From assembly GCA_016704445.1 (NCBI GenBank), contig JADJAE010000006.1:145938-209937 (forward strand): a stretch of DNA of 64,000 nt, read 5' to 3'. The notes below the pieces were generated by a model. That model searched no databases and was not told the origin of the DNA. It was given only the letters and a program-made list of their open reading frames with translations. Within the stretch, counting starts at the first letter, position 1. The number at the start of each line of letters is the position of its first letter. A program made the translations under genes and the position numbers. This document shows, one piece after another, positions 44,723 to 53,478 of this stretch. This DNA comes from Deltaproteobacteria bacterium. Lineage in GTDB: Bacteria; Myxococcota_A; Polyangia; Polyangiales; Ga0077539.

Positions 44723-45633
44723 CGCGACAGCACCCGCCACACGCACACGCCAGCGGCGAGGATGCCGACGGGGATCGCCACCGCGGCGACGACGCCCCAC
44801 GCATCGAACTGGGAGGTCAGCCCGTCGCACGAAACAGCGCCCGCCGAGGGGCAGGTGGTGTTGAAGGTCGAGGCCGTACCTTCGCGCGCGACGATCGCCG
44901 CGAGCCCCAGGGAGAGCGCCGCGCCGCTCAGCGAGGCGAAGACCAGGGGCACAGGATCGCGCCGTGACACGGGGCGAAACACCACCTGCGCGGGAGGCAC
45001 CGCGGGCGGCGAGACGGGCGTCGCGGGGCCGAGGAGGAGCGTCGCGGGCGTGGGCGCCACGACGGGCGCTACGGGCGCTACGGGCTCGGGCGAGAGCGGG
45101 TCGAAGGTCTCGCGCGCGAAGGTGCCTGGTTCGACCACGACGCGGTGGACGGCGCTGCTGTGCCCGTCGGCGCGGAGCGTGACGGTGAGCACGCCGGCGA
45201 CGACCCGAAGCGGCGCCGCGAGCGGCAGGCGGCCCATCGGGTGGCCATCGATGAGCACCTCGGCGCCGGGCGGTTCACCCTGCAGATCGAGCGTCCCGAG
45301 GTGGCGGGAGACCTCGGCCGAGGAGGCTTCGAGGGCGACGCGGTTGCGGGTGATCCACGGGTCGCCCACGGCGGCGAGGGCCTCGCGGAGAAAGCGCTCG
45401 GCGTCGCGCCAGTGGCCGAGCGCCTGGTGGACTGCGCCAAGCTGGGCGGCGGTGCGGGCCTCGGGGCGTGCGGCGTACGCCGCGGAGAACGCCTGGAGCG
45501 CGGCGGCGTCGTCGCCCCGCCGACGGAGCTCGACGCCCTGACGGAGCAGCGGCTCGTGGTCCTGGGCGTGGACGCTCGGAGAGCGCGCGAGGGCCGCGGC
45601 GGTGAGGGCGATGCAGAGTGGGGCGGCGCGCAC
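44719..45633 (-). CDS. TPR and PEGA domain envelope protein
   Basis: 304 residues from a GTG. A signal peptide (LCIALTAAALARSPSVHAQ) leads into TPR-like helices (AALQAFSAAYAARPEARTAAQLGAVHQALG), then a PEGA domain (GTLDLQGEPPGAEVLIDGHPMGRLPLA), a Pro/Val linker and two C-terminal helices (VPLVFASLSGAALSLGLAAI, GVVAAVAIPVGILAAGVCVW). This layout is common beside Ser/Thr kinase genes in myxobacteria. It begins 4 nt after the kinase gene stop. Role unknown. Confidence 0.82.
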   Translation of the reverse strand: MRAAPLCIALTAAALARSPSVHAQDHEPLLRQGVELRRRGDDAAALQAFSAAYAARPEARTAAQLGAVHQALGHWRDAERFLREALAAVGDPWITRNRVALEASSAEVSRHLGTLDLQGEPPGAEVLIDGHPMGRLPLAAPLRVVAGVLTVTLRADGHSSAVHRVVVEPGTFARETFDPLSPEPVAPVAPVVAPTPATLLLGPATPVSPPAVPPAQVVFRPVSRRDPVPLVFASLSGAALSLGLAAIVAREGTASTFNTTCPSAGAVSCDGLTSQFDAWGVVAAVAIPVGILAAGVCVWRVLSR

Positions 45634-45637
45634 GGGT

Positions 45638-46931
45638 TCAGGGTTCCAGGATGGGCGCGCGGTTGACTCCGACCGCGGTCGACGGTGGCGGGAGCGGCAC
45701 GCGCGGGCGCAGGGGGGCGCGCGAGGCGCCTCTCGACAGCGGGCGCTCGACAGGAAGCACGAAGGGAGCGTCCACGAGGACGGAGCGAGGCTCCATGGTG
45801 ACAGCGGGAGGGAGCGCGGGCGCTGCGCCTGGCGCAGGGGAGGACAAAGACACTGCGACCGGGTTCGAGGGAGCCGGGCCCGGCGACGGGCGCGCGGGAG
45901 TGCGGCGAGCGAAGGAGACGCTGACCCCGAAGAGGACCAGCAGCGCGAGGGCGATGAGGGCAGAGGCGAGCCGCCGGTGCGGGCGAGCGGCTGTGGAGTG
46001 CGGCGCAGGCGACGGGGCGGAGGCGGCCTCGAGGGCGTCGGCGAACGCGCGCAGGGTCGGCCAGCGGTCTTCGCGGAGGGCTTCGACGCCGCGCTGGAGA
46101 ACGGCGACCAGGGGCGCTGGCACCTCTGGGAGGCGCAGCGTGACGCGCTCGGTGAGCACCCGCGCGATGGTCTCGTTGGCGCTCGGCGCGGAGAGCACCC
46201 GGCGACCCGACAGGGCCTCGGCCCAGATCAGGGCGACGGCCCAGACGTCGCTGCGAGCGTCGATGTCGGCGGCGCCGCGGCACTGCTCGGGGGACATGAA
46301 AGCGGGGGTCCCGACGCTGCTGCCTGTGCGGGTGAGCCGGTCGTCGGGGTCGGCGTCGTCGAGCCACGCGATGCCGAAATCGAGCACTTTCAAGACCTCG
46401 GCGCGCTCAGGGCACGGGGTCGCCGCGACGGGCGATGAAGAGGTTCTCGGGCTTGAGGTCGCGGTGCACCACGCCCTGGCGGTGGGCCTCGCAGAGGGCG
46501 TCCATGGCGGGCAGCAGGAGAGCGCGGGCCGTCTCGAGGGACAGCGGGCCGTCGTGTGTCAGACGCTGCGCCAGGGTCTCGCCGTCGAGAAGCTCCTGCA
46601 CCAGGAACACCTCGCCGTCACGGTCCCGCCCGAGGTCGAAGACGGTGACGACATTGGGGTGCTCGATGCGCGACGCCGCCCGCGCCTCCCGGAGAAAGCG
46701 CTCGACCGCGGTGTCGCTCAGGGTCCCGCGATCCCCTCGGCGCGCGAGCGGAAACTTCAGCGCGACGGGCCGCTGGGTCCAGCTGTTCACCGCGGCGTAG
46801 ACGGTGCCCATCCCGCCAGACGCGACGATGCGCTCGATGCGGTACTTCTCGCCCACGATGGAGCCCACCCTCGGATCGTCCTTGGGCGGCTTCGTTACCT
46901 CATCAGGTGTGTACAACGCGGTGGCGCTCAC
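45638..46931 (-). CDS. Membrane Ser/Thr protein kinase, frame broken once
   Basis: The first frame (46407-46931) has the kinase N-lobe and catalytic loop: VASGGMGTVYAA, VALKFPLA (Lys) and HRDLKPENLF. The second frame (45638-46393) continues with KVLDFGIAWLDD (DFG), GTPAFMSPEQ, ARSDVWAVALI and a helix (ASALIALALLVLFGVSVSF) before a Pro/Ala-rich extracytoplasmic tail. Joined near 46400 the kinase is about 430 residues, of the bacterial Pkn2/PknB type. It could phosphorylate FHA-linked partners such as the regulators at 34.6 and 38.6 kb; inference. Confidence 0.85.
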
Positions 46932-46973
46932 GGGCTCCGATGAGCCCGAGACTATCCCAGCCGCAGCGAAGGT

Positions 46974-47936
46974 TCACCGTCGGTAGCTCTTCCGGGCGCT
47001 ATCCGCGGAGGCTTCGTCGAGCGCCCTCGTGCTGAACACGAAGACCGACGCGGCGAGGGTCAGGCCCGCGAGGACGTCGATGAGGTAGTGCCAGCGCAGG
47101 TACATCGTGGCGACGATGATCTGCGACGCGACGAAGGCCACGACGGGCCACGTGTAGCGGAAGGGCCGCTCGCGCCGGTGATGGAACGAGAAGAGCGCGA
47201 GGAAGGTGGGCGCCGCGGTGTGCAGGCTGGGGAACACGTCGGCGCGCGCCCCGCCGGACGCGACGATGCGGCGCATCAGCGGGTACCAGCAGGGCCCGTC
47301 GAGGTCGCGGGAGAAGGTGCCGGCCAGGTGCACGTAGGGCCCGTACGCAGGGACGATGACGTAGAGCATCTGGCCCGCGCAGTAGAGGGTGGCGATGCCG
47401 AGGGTGAAGTGCGCGACGATGTTCCGACGCCGCTCGACGAACACGATGGGGAAGAGGTGGAGCGCCAGCAGCGCGAAGTAGCTCAGGTAGAAGAACGAGA
47501 GCCACTCCGTCGCGGCCGGGGTCACGTGGGCGTCCCAGGCCACCGCCGGCTCGTAGTGGAGCCAGCGCAGGTCGACGCCCAGGAGCCGGTCGTCGAGGCG
47601 TCGCCACCTCGTCGCGGCCGGGAGGATGATGTGGAGCTGCGCGAAGGTCGCGAGCACCGGCACGCAGGCGGTGGCGCGGTACGCGAGCGTCGAGAACCGC
47701 GTGGGGGCGTCGCCGCGGAAGACCACGACCGCCCCGCAGAACACCACGAGGTCGAAGCAGAGCCAGGCCAGCGCCTCGGTGCGGGTGGGCCCCGCCCCCA
47801 TGAAGACCGCGAGCAGCAGGCCGAGCAGGTAGGCCAGCTGGATGCGCTCCAGGAGCGGCACCGCACGGAGCGCGTCGAGCATCGGGACGCTGACGGCGCG
47901 GGCGTGCAGGGGCGGCGTGGTGCCACGGGGGTTCAT
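46974..47936 (-). CDS. PAP2-type membrane phosphatase/transferase (Aur1/Ipt1-like)
   Basis: 320 residues with about six helices. The PAP2 signature is in the second half: ADVFPSLHTAAPTFL (Ser-x-His) and YLRWHYLIDVLAG (Arg-x-His...Asp). The extended N-terminus and the FPSLHT/RWHY forms resemble the inositol phosphorylceramide synthase-like branch rather than simple undecaprenyl pyrophosphatases. Such proteins transfer or cleave phospho-head groups of lipids outside the membrane. GAGGAAG precedes the ATG. Substrate unknown. Confidence 0.82.
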   Translation of the reverse strand: MNPRGTTPPLHARAVSVPMLDALRAVPLLERIQLAYLLGLLLAVFMGAGPTRTEALAWLCFDLVVFCGAVVVFRGDAPTRFSTLAYRATACVPVLATFAQLHIILPAATRWRRLDDRLLGVDLRWLHYEPAVAWDAHVTPAATEWLSFFYLSYFALLALHLFPIVFVERRRNIVAHFTLGIATLYCAGQMLYVIVPAYGPYVHLAGTFSRDLDGPCWYPLMRRIVASGGARADVFPSLHTAAPTFLALFSFHHRRERPFRYTWPVVAFVASQIIVATMYLRWHYLIDVLAGLTLAASVFVFSTRALDEASADSARKSYRR

Positions 47937-48227
47937 TCGGTCGCTTCCTCGCCAGCGGCGCGGTTCGTCGGTTGGTGGGTCGCGAGGTCCTTGAGCAAGC
48001 CACGCGCCGCGGGGCGCGAGCGCGGTCGGCGACGGGATTGCGCGTACGGATCACCCGACGGGCTCGGCGAGCGCCCTGGTCACCTCACGCGCCAGTGGCG
48101 GACGCGCTGGCCACCGGCAGGGTGCGGCGCTCGGGTGGCGGTCCATGCGCTGCGCCTGACGGCCTCGCACTCCGACGCCCCCGAAGCGGGATCTGCGTCT
48201 CCGTTGCGCCCCGCGGAGGCGTGCGTG
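47937..48227. other. Gene-free gap between divergent PAP2 and pyrC genes
   Basis: About 290 bases. No ORF here has the codon pattern of its neighbours. It should hold both divergent promoters; only the pyrC -10-like box is recognisable. No RNA structure was noticed. Confidence 0.4.
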
Positions 48228-48233
48228 TAGGGT
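48228..48233 (+). promoter_or_regulatory. -10-like box (TAGGGT) of pyrC
   Basis: TTGCGC, an 18-nt spacer, then TAGGGT ending 8 nt before the GTG at 48242. Among the better -35/-10 pairs in the window. Confidence 0.5.
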
Positions 48234-48241
48234 GCCGCCCC

Positions 48242-49549
48242 GTGACAAGGACTGTGCTGCGCGGTGGCCGGGTGATTGATCCGTCGACGGGCCGCGACGA
48301 GGTCGCGGACGTCATCATCGAGGGAGACCGCATCGTCGTCGTCGGCCCGATGGCGGCCGCCGGAGTGAGGGACGGCGAGCGCGACACGGTCATCGTCGAC
48401 TGCGTGGGGCGCTGGGTGACGCCGGGCTTCGTCGACCTGCACACGCACCTGCGCGAGCCGGGGCTCGAGTACAAGGAAGACATCGCCTCGGGCACGCGCG
48501 CCGCCGCCGCGGGAGGGTTCACCACCGTGTGCGCCATGCCCAACACGAAGCCCGTCAACGACAACCGGGCCATCACCGAGATGATGGTCGCCAAGGGGCG
48601 CTCTCACGGCATCGTCGACGTGCACCCCATCGGGGCGATCACCCGGGGGCTCGCGGGCAAGGAGCTCGCGGAGATGGCCGACCTGCGAGACGCCGGGTGC
48701 GTGGCCGTGAGCGACGACGGCCGCTGCGTCACCGACGCGGGCGTGATGCGCCGCGCCCTGGAGTACGCCCGCACCTTCGGCCTCGTGGTGGTGCAGCACG
48801 CCGAGGACCACTCGCTCACCGCGGGCGCGCAGATGCACGAGGGGAGGGTGTCCACCCGCCTCGGCCTCAAGGGCTGGCCGCGCGTCGCGGAGGACCACAT
48901 CGTGGCCCGCGACGTCCTGCTCGCGCAGACCACCGGGGCCAGCTACCACGTCGCCCACGCCAGCACCGCCGGGAGCGCGGCGATCGTCCGCGAGGCCAAG
49001 TCCCGCGGGCTCAAGGTGACCGCCGAGGTCACGCCGCACCACCTGACCCTCACCGACGAGGCCGTGCTCGGGTACCGCACGGCGTGCAAGGTCAACCCCC
49101 CGCTGCGCGAGCAGTCCGACGTCGACGCCATGATCGACGCGCTCGCCGAGGGCACCATCGACTGCGTCGCCACCGACCACGCGCCCCACGCGGAGCGCGA
49201 GAAGGACTGCGAGTTCGCCGAGGCGCCTCCCGGGATGCTGGGCCTCGAGACCTGCCTGCCGCTGCTGCTCGACCTGGCTCGCAAGGGGCGCATCACCGTG
49301 GGTCGGGTGATCGAGTCGCTCACCACCTCGCCGGCGAGGGTGTTCGGGCTGCGCGTCCCGTCGCTGCGGGAAGGGTCGCGCGCCGACGTGGTGGTCATCG
49401 ACCCGGAGCGCGCCTGGACGGTCGACCCCAAGCGCCTTCACTCCAAGTCCAGAAACACCCCCTTCGAGGGCTGGTCCGTGAAGGGGCGGGTGGAGCGAAC
49501 CTTCGTCGCGGGGCGCGAGGTCTACCTCCACCCCGGCGAAGGGGTATAG
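48242..49549 (+). CDS. pyrC: Dihydroorotase
   Basis: 435 residues from a GTG, class I (PyrC/AllB amidohydrolase) type. Metal-binding motifs: GFVDLHTHLREPG (HxH), the bridging-Lys region EYKEDIASGTRAA, QHAEDHSL, YHVAHAST and CVATDHAPH with the catalytic Asp. It closes carbamoyl aspartate to dihydroorotate in pyrimidine synthesis. The close match of HLREPG and KEDIASGT to catalytic dihydroorotases argues against an inactive PyrC'. Confidence 0.95.
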   Translation: MTRTVLRGGRVIDPSTGRDEVADVIIEGDRIVVVGPMAAAGVRDGERDTVIVDCVGRWVTPGFVDLHTHLREPGLEYKEDIASGTRAAAAGGFTTVCAMPNTKPVNDNRAITEMMVAKGRSHGIVDVHPIGAITRGLAGKELAEMADLRDAGCVAVSDDGRCVTDAGVMRRALEYARTFGLVVVQHAEDHSLTAGAQMHEGRVSTRLGLKGWPRVAEDHIVARDVLLAQTTGASYHVAHASTAGSAAIVREAKSRGLKVTAEVTPHHLTLTDEAVLGYRTACKVNPPLREQSDVDAMIDALAEGTIDCVATDHAPHAEREKDCEFAEAPPGMLGLETCLPLLLDLARKGRITVGRVIESLTTSPARVFGLRVPSLREGSRADVVVIDPERAWTVDPKRLHSKSRNTPFEGWSVKGRVERTFVAGREVYLHPGEGV

Positions 49550-49560
49550 AAGGCCCGACG

Positions 49561-49842
49561 ATGCACACGGTGGTTCCCCGATCGGGGGTTCGGTACGAGC
49601 TGACGCTGGTCGAGGGCGCTGAGTCCGAGGCGCGCTACGACGCCGTGGTGTTCACCCACGAGCTCACCGGCCGCGCCCGGGTGTGCATCCGCCGCGACGG
49701 AGCCTCCCTGGAAGGCCCCGCGGAGGACATCGGCGAGGCCCACCTCGCGCAGCTCCTGGCGCTGGCCAAGGCCCTCGGCAAGCGGGAAGGCGCCCCCTGG
49801 CCGCGGCGCATCAACCGATGGCGCTCACCCGGCGTCCGCTAG
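49561..49842 (+). CDS. Small hypothetical protein between pyrC and the Lnb_N-family gene
   Basis: 93 residues, starting 11 nt after pyrC with AGAAGG upstream. Beta-rich N-terminus (GVRYELTLVEGAESEARYDAVVFTHELTG) then a helix (EAHLAQLLALAKALGK) and a basic tail. Not recognised. Its last 25 bases overlap the next gene, so the tail beyond GKREG could be a frame artefact. Confidence 0.6.
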   Translation: MHTVVPRSGVRYELTLVEGAESEARYDAVVFTHELTGRARVCIRRDGASLEGPAEDIGEAHLAQLLALAKALGKREGAPWPRRINRWRSPGVR

Positions 49843-50966
49843 TCGCGCTCTGCCTCGCGGCGCTCTCGCTCCCGGCGATGGCGGGCGCGCAGACCGACGC
49901 CGACCCGGAGATCTCGCTGATCACCATGGGGCCTGGCGACGACCTGTTCGCCCGCTACGGCCACGGGGCCCTCTGCGTGCGCGACACGCTCACCCCGCAG
50001 GGCCGCTGCTACAACTACGGCACCGCGGAGTTCGACTCCTTCCAGGCGCTGCTCTGGGACGTGCTCCGGGGCCGCGCCCGCTTCTGGGTGTCCGTCTCCG
50101 ACGAGCCCCAGATGATCGCGCAGTACGCCCGCGTCGAGGACCGCACCGTCTGGCGTCAGGTGCTTCCCTACCCCGCCGCGGCGCGCCGTCGCCTCGCCGC
50201 TCGCCTCGCCCTGGACGCCCTCCCGGAGAACCGCTTCTACGTCTATCACCACTACCGCGACAACTGCACCACCAGGCTCCGCGACCACCTCGACGCCGTG
50301 AGCGACGGCGCCCTCTCCTCGGCGCGATCCCGGGCCACCCAGCGCACCTGGCGCGAGCGCACCCTCGAGGGGCTCTCCAGCGAGGTGCCCCTGCTCGGGC
50401 TCGCCGAGCTCCTCCTCGGGCACACCCTCGACGCGACCATGAACCGCTGGGAGGAGATGTTCCTGCCGGCGGTGCTGCGCGAGGAGGTGCAGCGCGCCGC
50501 CGGGGTCGCGCCGGTCGTGCTGTCCACCCGGGTCCACCCGCTGCCCCAGGGTGAGCCGGGCCGCGGCCTCGGTTTACTGGGTGGCGTAAGCGCCGCGCTG
50601 GCGCTGCTGGGCCTCGGCGCCGGGCAGCGCAGGTCGCGGGCGCTCTCGCTCGCCTCTCGCGCGCTGCTGGTGACCGCGCTCTCTCTCGCCGGGCTGCTGG
50701 TCTGGGGGATGGCCGCGGCGTCCACGCTGCCTGAGCTGCGCGCCAACGCGATGGTGCTGGTGCTCGCGCCGACCGACCTCGCCCTCGCCTGGCCGTCGAC
50801 CTGGGCCCGCTACGGCCGCGCCCGGATGGTGGGCCTCGTGCTGGTGATCGCCGCGTGGTCCGTCGGGTGGATCTCGCAGACCGCCGTCGGGCTGATGGCC
50901 ATCGGCGTGCTGCTGGCCATCGGCGCCTTCTCCCAGCCCGAGGAATCGCTCCCCCGTAGCTGGTGA
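49818..50966 (+). CDS. DUF4105/Lnb_N-family membrane protein
   Basis: 382 residues. A signal peptide (LVALCLAALSLPAMAGAQ) precedes a periplasmic domain with ISLITMGPGDDLFARYGHGALCV, YNYGTAEFD and YVYHHYRDNCTTRLRDHL, the pattern of the DUF4105 (Lnb N-terminal) domain with its conserved His and Cys. Four C-terminal helices follow. A Bacteroides member of this family, Lnb, is known as a lipoprotein N-acyltransferase. This window is packed with lipoproteins, so the same role is plausible, but it is inferred from the domain. Confidence 0.75.
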   Translation: MALTRRPLVALCLAALSLPAMAGAQTDADPEISLITMGPGDDLFARYGHGALCVRDTLTPQGRCYNYGTAEFDSFQALLWDVLRGRARFWVSVSDEPQMIAQYARVEDRTVWRQVLPYPAAARRRLAARLALDALPENRFYVYHHYRDNCTTRLRDHLDAVSDGALSSARSRATQRTWRERTLEGLSSEVPLLGLAELLLGHTLDATMNRWEEMFLPAVLREEVQRAAGVAPVVLSTRVHPLPQGEPGRGLGLLGGVSAALALLGLGAGQRRSRALSLASRALLVTALSLAGLLVWGMAAASTLPELRANAMVLVLAPTDLALAWPSTWARYGRARMVGLVLVIAAWSVGWISQTAVGLMAIGVLLAIGAFSQPEESLPRSW

Positions 50967-51003
50967 GGGCGATCGACGGGTTGAGCCGCGGGGCTCCGCC
51001 CTC

Positions 51004-51009
51004 TATCGT
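51004..51009 (+). promoter_or_regulatory. -10-like box (TATCGT) of the phosphofructokinase gene
   Basis: TTGAGC, a 17-nt spacer, TATCGT, then 10 nt to the ATG at 51020. One of the better promoter matches in the window; it favours 51020 over the GTG at 50963. Confidence 0.5.
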
Positions 51010-51019
51010 GGCCGCTGCC

Positions 51020-52366
51020 ATGGCCGACCAGGAATCCGAGTCTGTTCGCGATCAGTACGCGGTGCGTCGGCTCGGCGAGTGCCGCATCCCGTCTCCGCTC
51101 AACCTCTCCGTCGTCACCGGGGATTTCCTGCCCGACTACACCGAGGACGACAGGCGCGTGCTCGTCGACGTGGAGATCTCCCACGGCGAGACGCCCTCCC
51201 CGGCGGGCTTCGAGCGCGCCGGGCCCCGGCAGCACATCTTCTTCGACCCGATGAGCACCCGCGTCGGCATCGTGACCTGCGGCGGGCTCTGCCCCGGGCT
51301 CAACAACGTGCTCCGCTCGATGGTGCTCGAGCTCAACCACAAGTACCGGGTGCGCGACATCCTCGGGTTCCGCTACGGCTTCGAGGGGCTCAACCCCGCC
51401 TTCGGCTCGCCGCCCATCAACCTCGACCCGGCGGCGGTCGCCGACGTGCATCGCCACGGCGGCTCGATGCTCGGCCTCTCCCGCGGCCATCAGGACGTCG
51501 GCATGATGGTCGACACGCTCCAGCGCCACGGCCTCGACATCCTCTTCTGCATCGGCGGCGACGGCACCCTCCGCGGCGCCCACGCCATCTCCCTGGAGTG
51601 CGAGCAGCGGGGCCTCCCCATCAGCGTCGTCGGCGTCCCCAAGACCGTCGACAACGACGTCCCGTGGGTCGACAAGACCTTCGGCTTCGACACGGCGGTA
51701 GACGTCGCGAGGCAGGCCATCACCGGGGCGCACGCCGAGGCCCGGGGCACCCGCAACGGCGTCGGCATCGTCAAGCTCATGGGGCGCGACGCGGGCTTCA
51801 TCGCCGCCGCCGCCACCCTCGCCAGCGAGGACGTGAACTTCTGCCTGATCCCCGAGGTGCCCTTCGAGATGGACGGTCGGCACGGGCTGCTCGCCTGCCT
51901 CGAGCGCCGCCTCGCCTCCCGCGGCCACGCGGTGATCGTCGTCGCCGAGGGGTGCGCCGCGCACTTCAACGAGTCGGCGGTGAGCCTCGACGCCTCGGGC
52001 AACGCCCGCTACGCCCACGGCGCGACGGACGTGGGGCCCATCCTCCGGGACGCCATCGCCGAGCACCTCCGGGTGCGCAAGGTCGCCGCCTCGGTGAAGT
52101 ACATCGACCCCAGCTACATGATCCGCTCCGGGGCGGCCAACGCCTCGGACGCCATCTTCTGCAACGAGCTCGCGCGCTACGCCGTGCACGCCGGGATGGC
52201 GGGCCGCACCGACACGGTCGTCGGCCGCTTGCACCGTCGCTTCACCCACGTCCCGCTGTCGCTGATCACCGGCGACAAGAAGCGCATCAACCCCGACAGC
52301 GCCCACTGGCTCTCGGTCACCGAGGCCACCGGCCAGCCGCGGCTCACCAACGACCCTCCTGCCTGA
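51020..52366 (+). CDS. 6-phosphofructokinase (group II, TP0108-like)
   Basis: 448 residues. N-terminal extension of about 75 residues, then VGIVTCGGLCPGLNNV, the ATP-type phosphate motif IGGDGTLRGA (GGDGT; PPi enzymes usually have GGDDS), PKTVDNDVPWVDKTFGFDTA with the catalytic Asp, KLMGRDAGFIA and PEVPFEM. It phosphorylates fructose 6-phosphate. Length and extensions fit the long clade found in plants and spirochaetes rather than the 320-residue E. coli PfkA. The GGDGT motif suggests ATP use, but donor specificity cannot be settled by eye. Confidence 0.9.
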   Translation: MADQESESVRDQYAVRRLGECRIPSPLNLSVVTGDFLPDYTEDDRRVLVDVEISHGETPSPAGFERAGPRQHIFFDPMSTRVGIVTCGGLCPGLNNVLRSMVLELNHKYRVRDILGFRYGFEGLNPAFGSPPINLDPAAVADVHRHGGSMLGLSRGHQDVGMMVDTLQRHGLDILFCIGGDGTLRGAHAISLECEQRGLPISVVGVPKTVDNDVPWVDKTFGFDTAVDVARQAITGAHAEARGTRNGVGIVKLMGRDAGFIAAAATLASEDVNFCLIPEVPFEMDGRHGLLACLERRLASRGHAVIVVAEGCAAHFNESAVSLDASGNARYAHGATDVGPILRDAIAEHLRVRKVAASVKYIDPSYMIRSGAANASDAIFCNELARYAVHAGMAGRTDTVVGRLHRRFTHVPLSLITGDKKRINPDSAHWLSVTEATGQPRLTNDPPA

Positions 52367-52430
52367 TCGGTCTCACGGGACGGTTGCGCGACGCCGAGCG
52401 ACTGCCACAACCTCCTCCACCTCGAAACCC

Positions 52431-53474
52431 ATGAACCGACGCACCCTCGCGGGCCTCGGTGGCCTGCTCGCCACCCTCGCCGGCTGCTCCTCCCCGCCGC
52501 CCCCTCCGGTCCTCCCGCCGCCGTCCCCCAGGGCCGTGCAGGTGGTCGAAGCTCCGCCGCTTGCGCCTGCGGCCGTCCACGTGCCCCCGCAGGCGCCCGA
52601 CCCGGAGCCCCCGCAGGCGCCCGTGGCCGCCCCCGCGGCGGCGGGAGCGCGGATGTTCCGAGGGCGCAGCGAGGACGAGTGGCTGCGGCTGATGTCCGAG
52701 CGCCCGGTGGTGCGCACCCTCGAGCGCTTCCACAGCACGCTCTTCGTCTTCCACATGGACCTCGGTGACGGGGTTCACATCAGCTTCCAGCCCGAGCGCC
52801 CGGGGCAGGAGACCTTCTGGCGTCGCGAGGTGACCTCGTATCACCTGGCGCGGCTGCTCGGCATCCAGCACCGGGTGCCGCCGACGGTGGGCAAGCGGGT
52901 CCCCTTGAGCGCCTTCGGCCGCTTCGCCAACGGGGTCGGGCTGGTGGTCGACCGTCGCGGGATGGTGCTGGGCTCGGCGAGCGTGTGGATGCCCGTGCTC
53001 AACCGGGTGAACATGCACCTGCTCCCCGCGAGGAGGGAGTGGTCGGGGTGGATGAACCCCGCGCACCAGGTCCCGGAGGCCTCGAGGGAGCGGGCGCGGC
53101 AGGTCTCCGAGGTGCTGGTCTTCGACTACCTCGCGGCCAACTACGACCGCTGGAACTGCTGCAACATCACCGCCGACGAGAACGGCGACCTGGTGTTCCG
53201 CGACAACGACGCCGGGTGGTTTCCCGACGTGATCAACCGGCTGGGCGACCCCAACGTGGTGCGCCGGGTGCCTCGCTACCTCTACGAGTCGGTGCAGCGC
53301 GTGACCCCTGAGCTGCTCCGGGAGTCGGTGTCGCACGACCCGATGGCGGGCAGCGTGCACCTGGTCTCGTCGCGGGCCTACACGGGCTACGAGCTCCGCC
53401 GTCAGGCGCTGCTGGCCAACCTGCGCCGCATGGTCGAGCGGCACGGCGAGCCGGCGGTGTTCCCCTGGCCCTGA
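52431..53474 (+). CDS. Lipoprotein with a Fam20/FJ-like kinase fold, possibly inactive
   Basis: 347 residues with lipobox LAGC (Cys19) and a Pro-rich linker of about 55 residues. From residue 100 the chain follows the Fam20/four-jointed secretory kinase pattern: a strand ISFQPE where F-K-P is expected, RREVTSYHLARLLGI, VPPTVGK, then FDYLAANYDRWNCCN (catalytic Asp239 of the N-x-D-R type) and FRDNDAGWF (metal Asp258). The usual strand-3 lysine is Gln120, so ATP binding may be altered or lost. Function outside the cell membrane is inferred from the lipobox. The family call is from pattern only. Confidence 0.6.
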   Translation: MNRRTLAGLGGLLATLAGCSSPPPPPVLPPPSPRAVQVVEAPPLAPAAVHVPPQAPDPEPPQAPVAAPAAAGARMFRGRSEDEWLRLMSERPVVRTLERFHSTLFVFHMDLGDGVHISFQPERPGQETFWRREVTSYHLARLLGIQHRVPPTVGKRVPLSAFGRFANGVGLVVDRRGMVLGSASVWMPVLNRVNMHLLPARREWSGWMNPAHQVPEASRERARQVSEVLVFDYLAANYDRWNCCNITADENGDLVFRDNDAGWFPDVINRLGDPNVVRRVPRYLYESVQRVTPELLRESVSHDPMAGSVHLVSSRAYTGYELRRQALLANLRRMVERHGEPAVFPWP

Positions 53475-53478
53475 GGGC

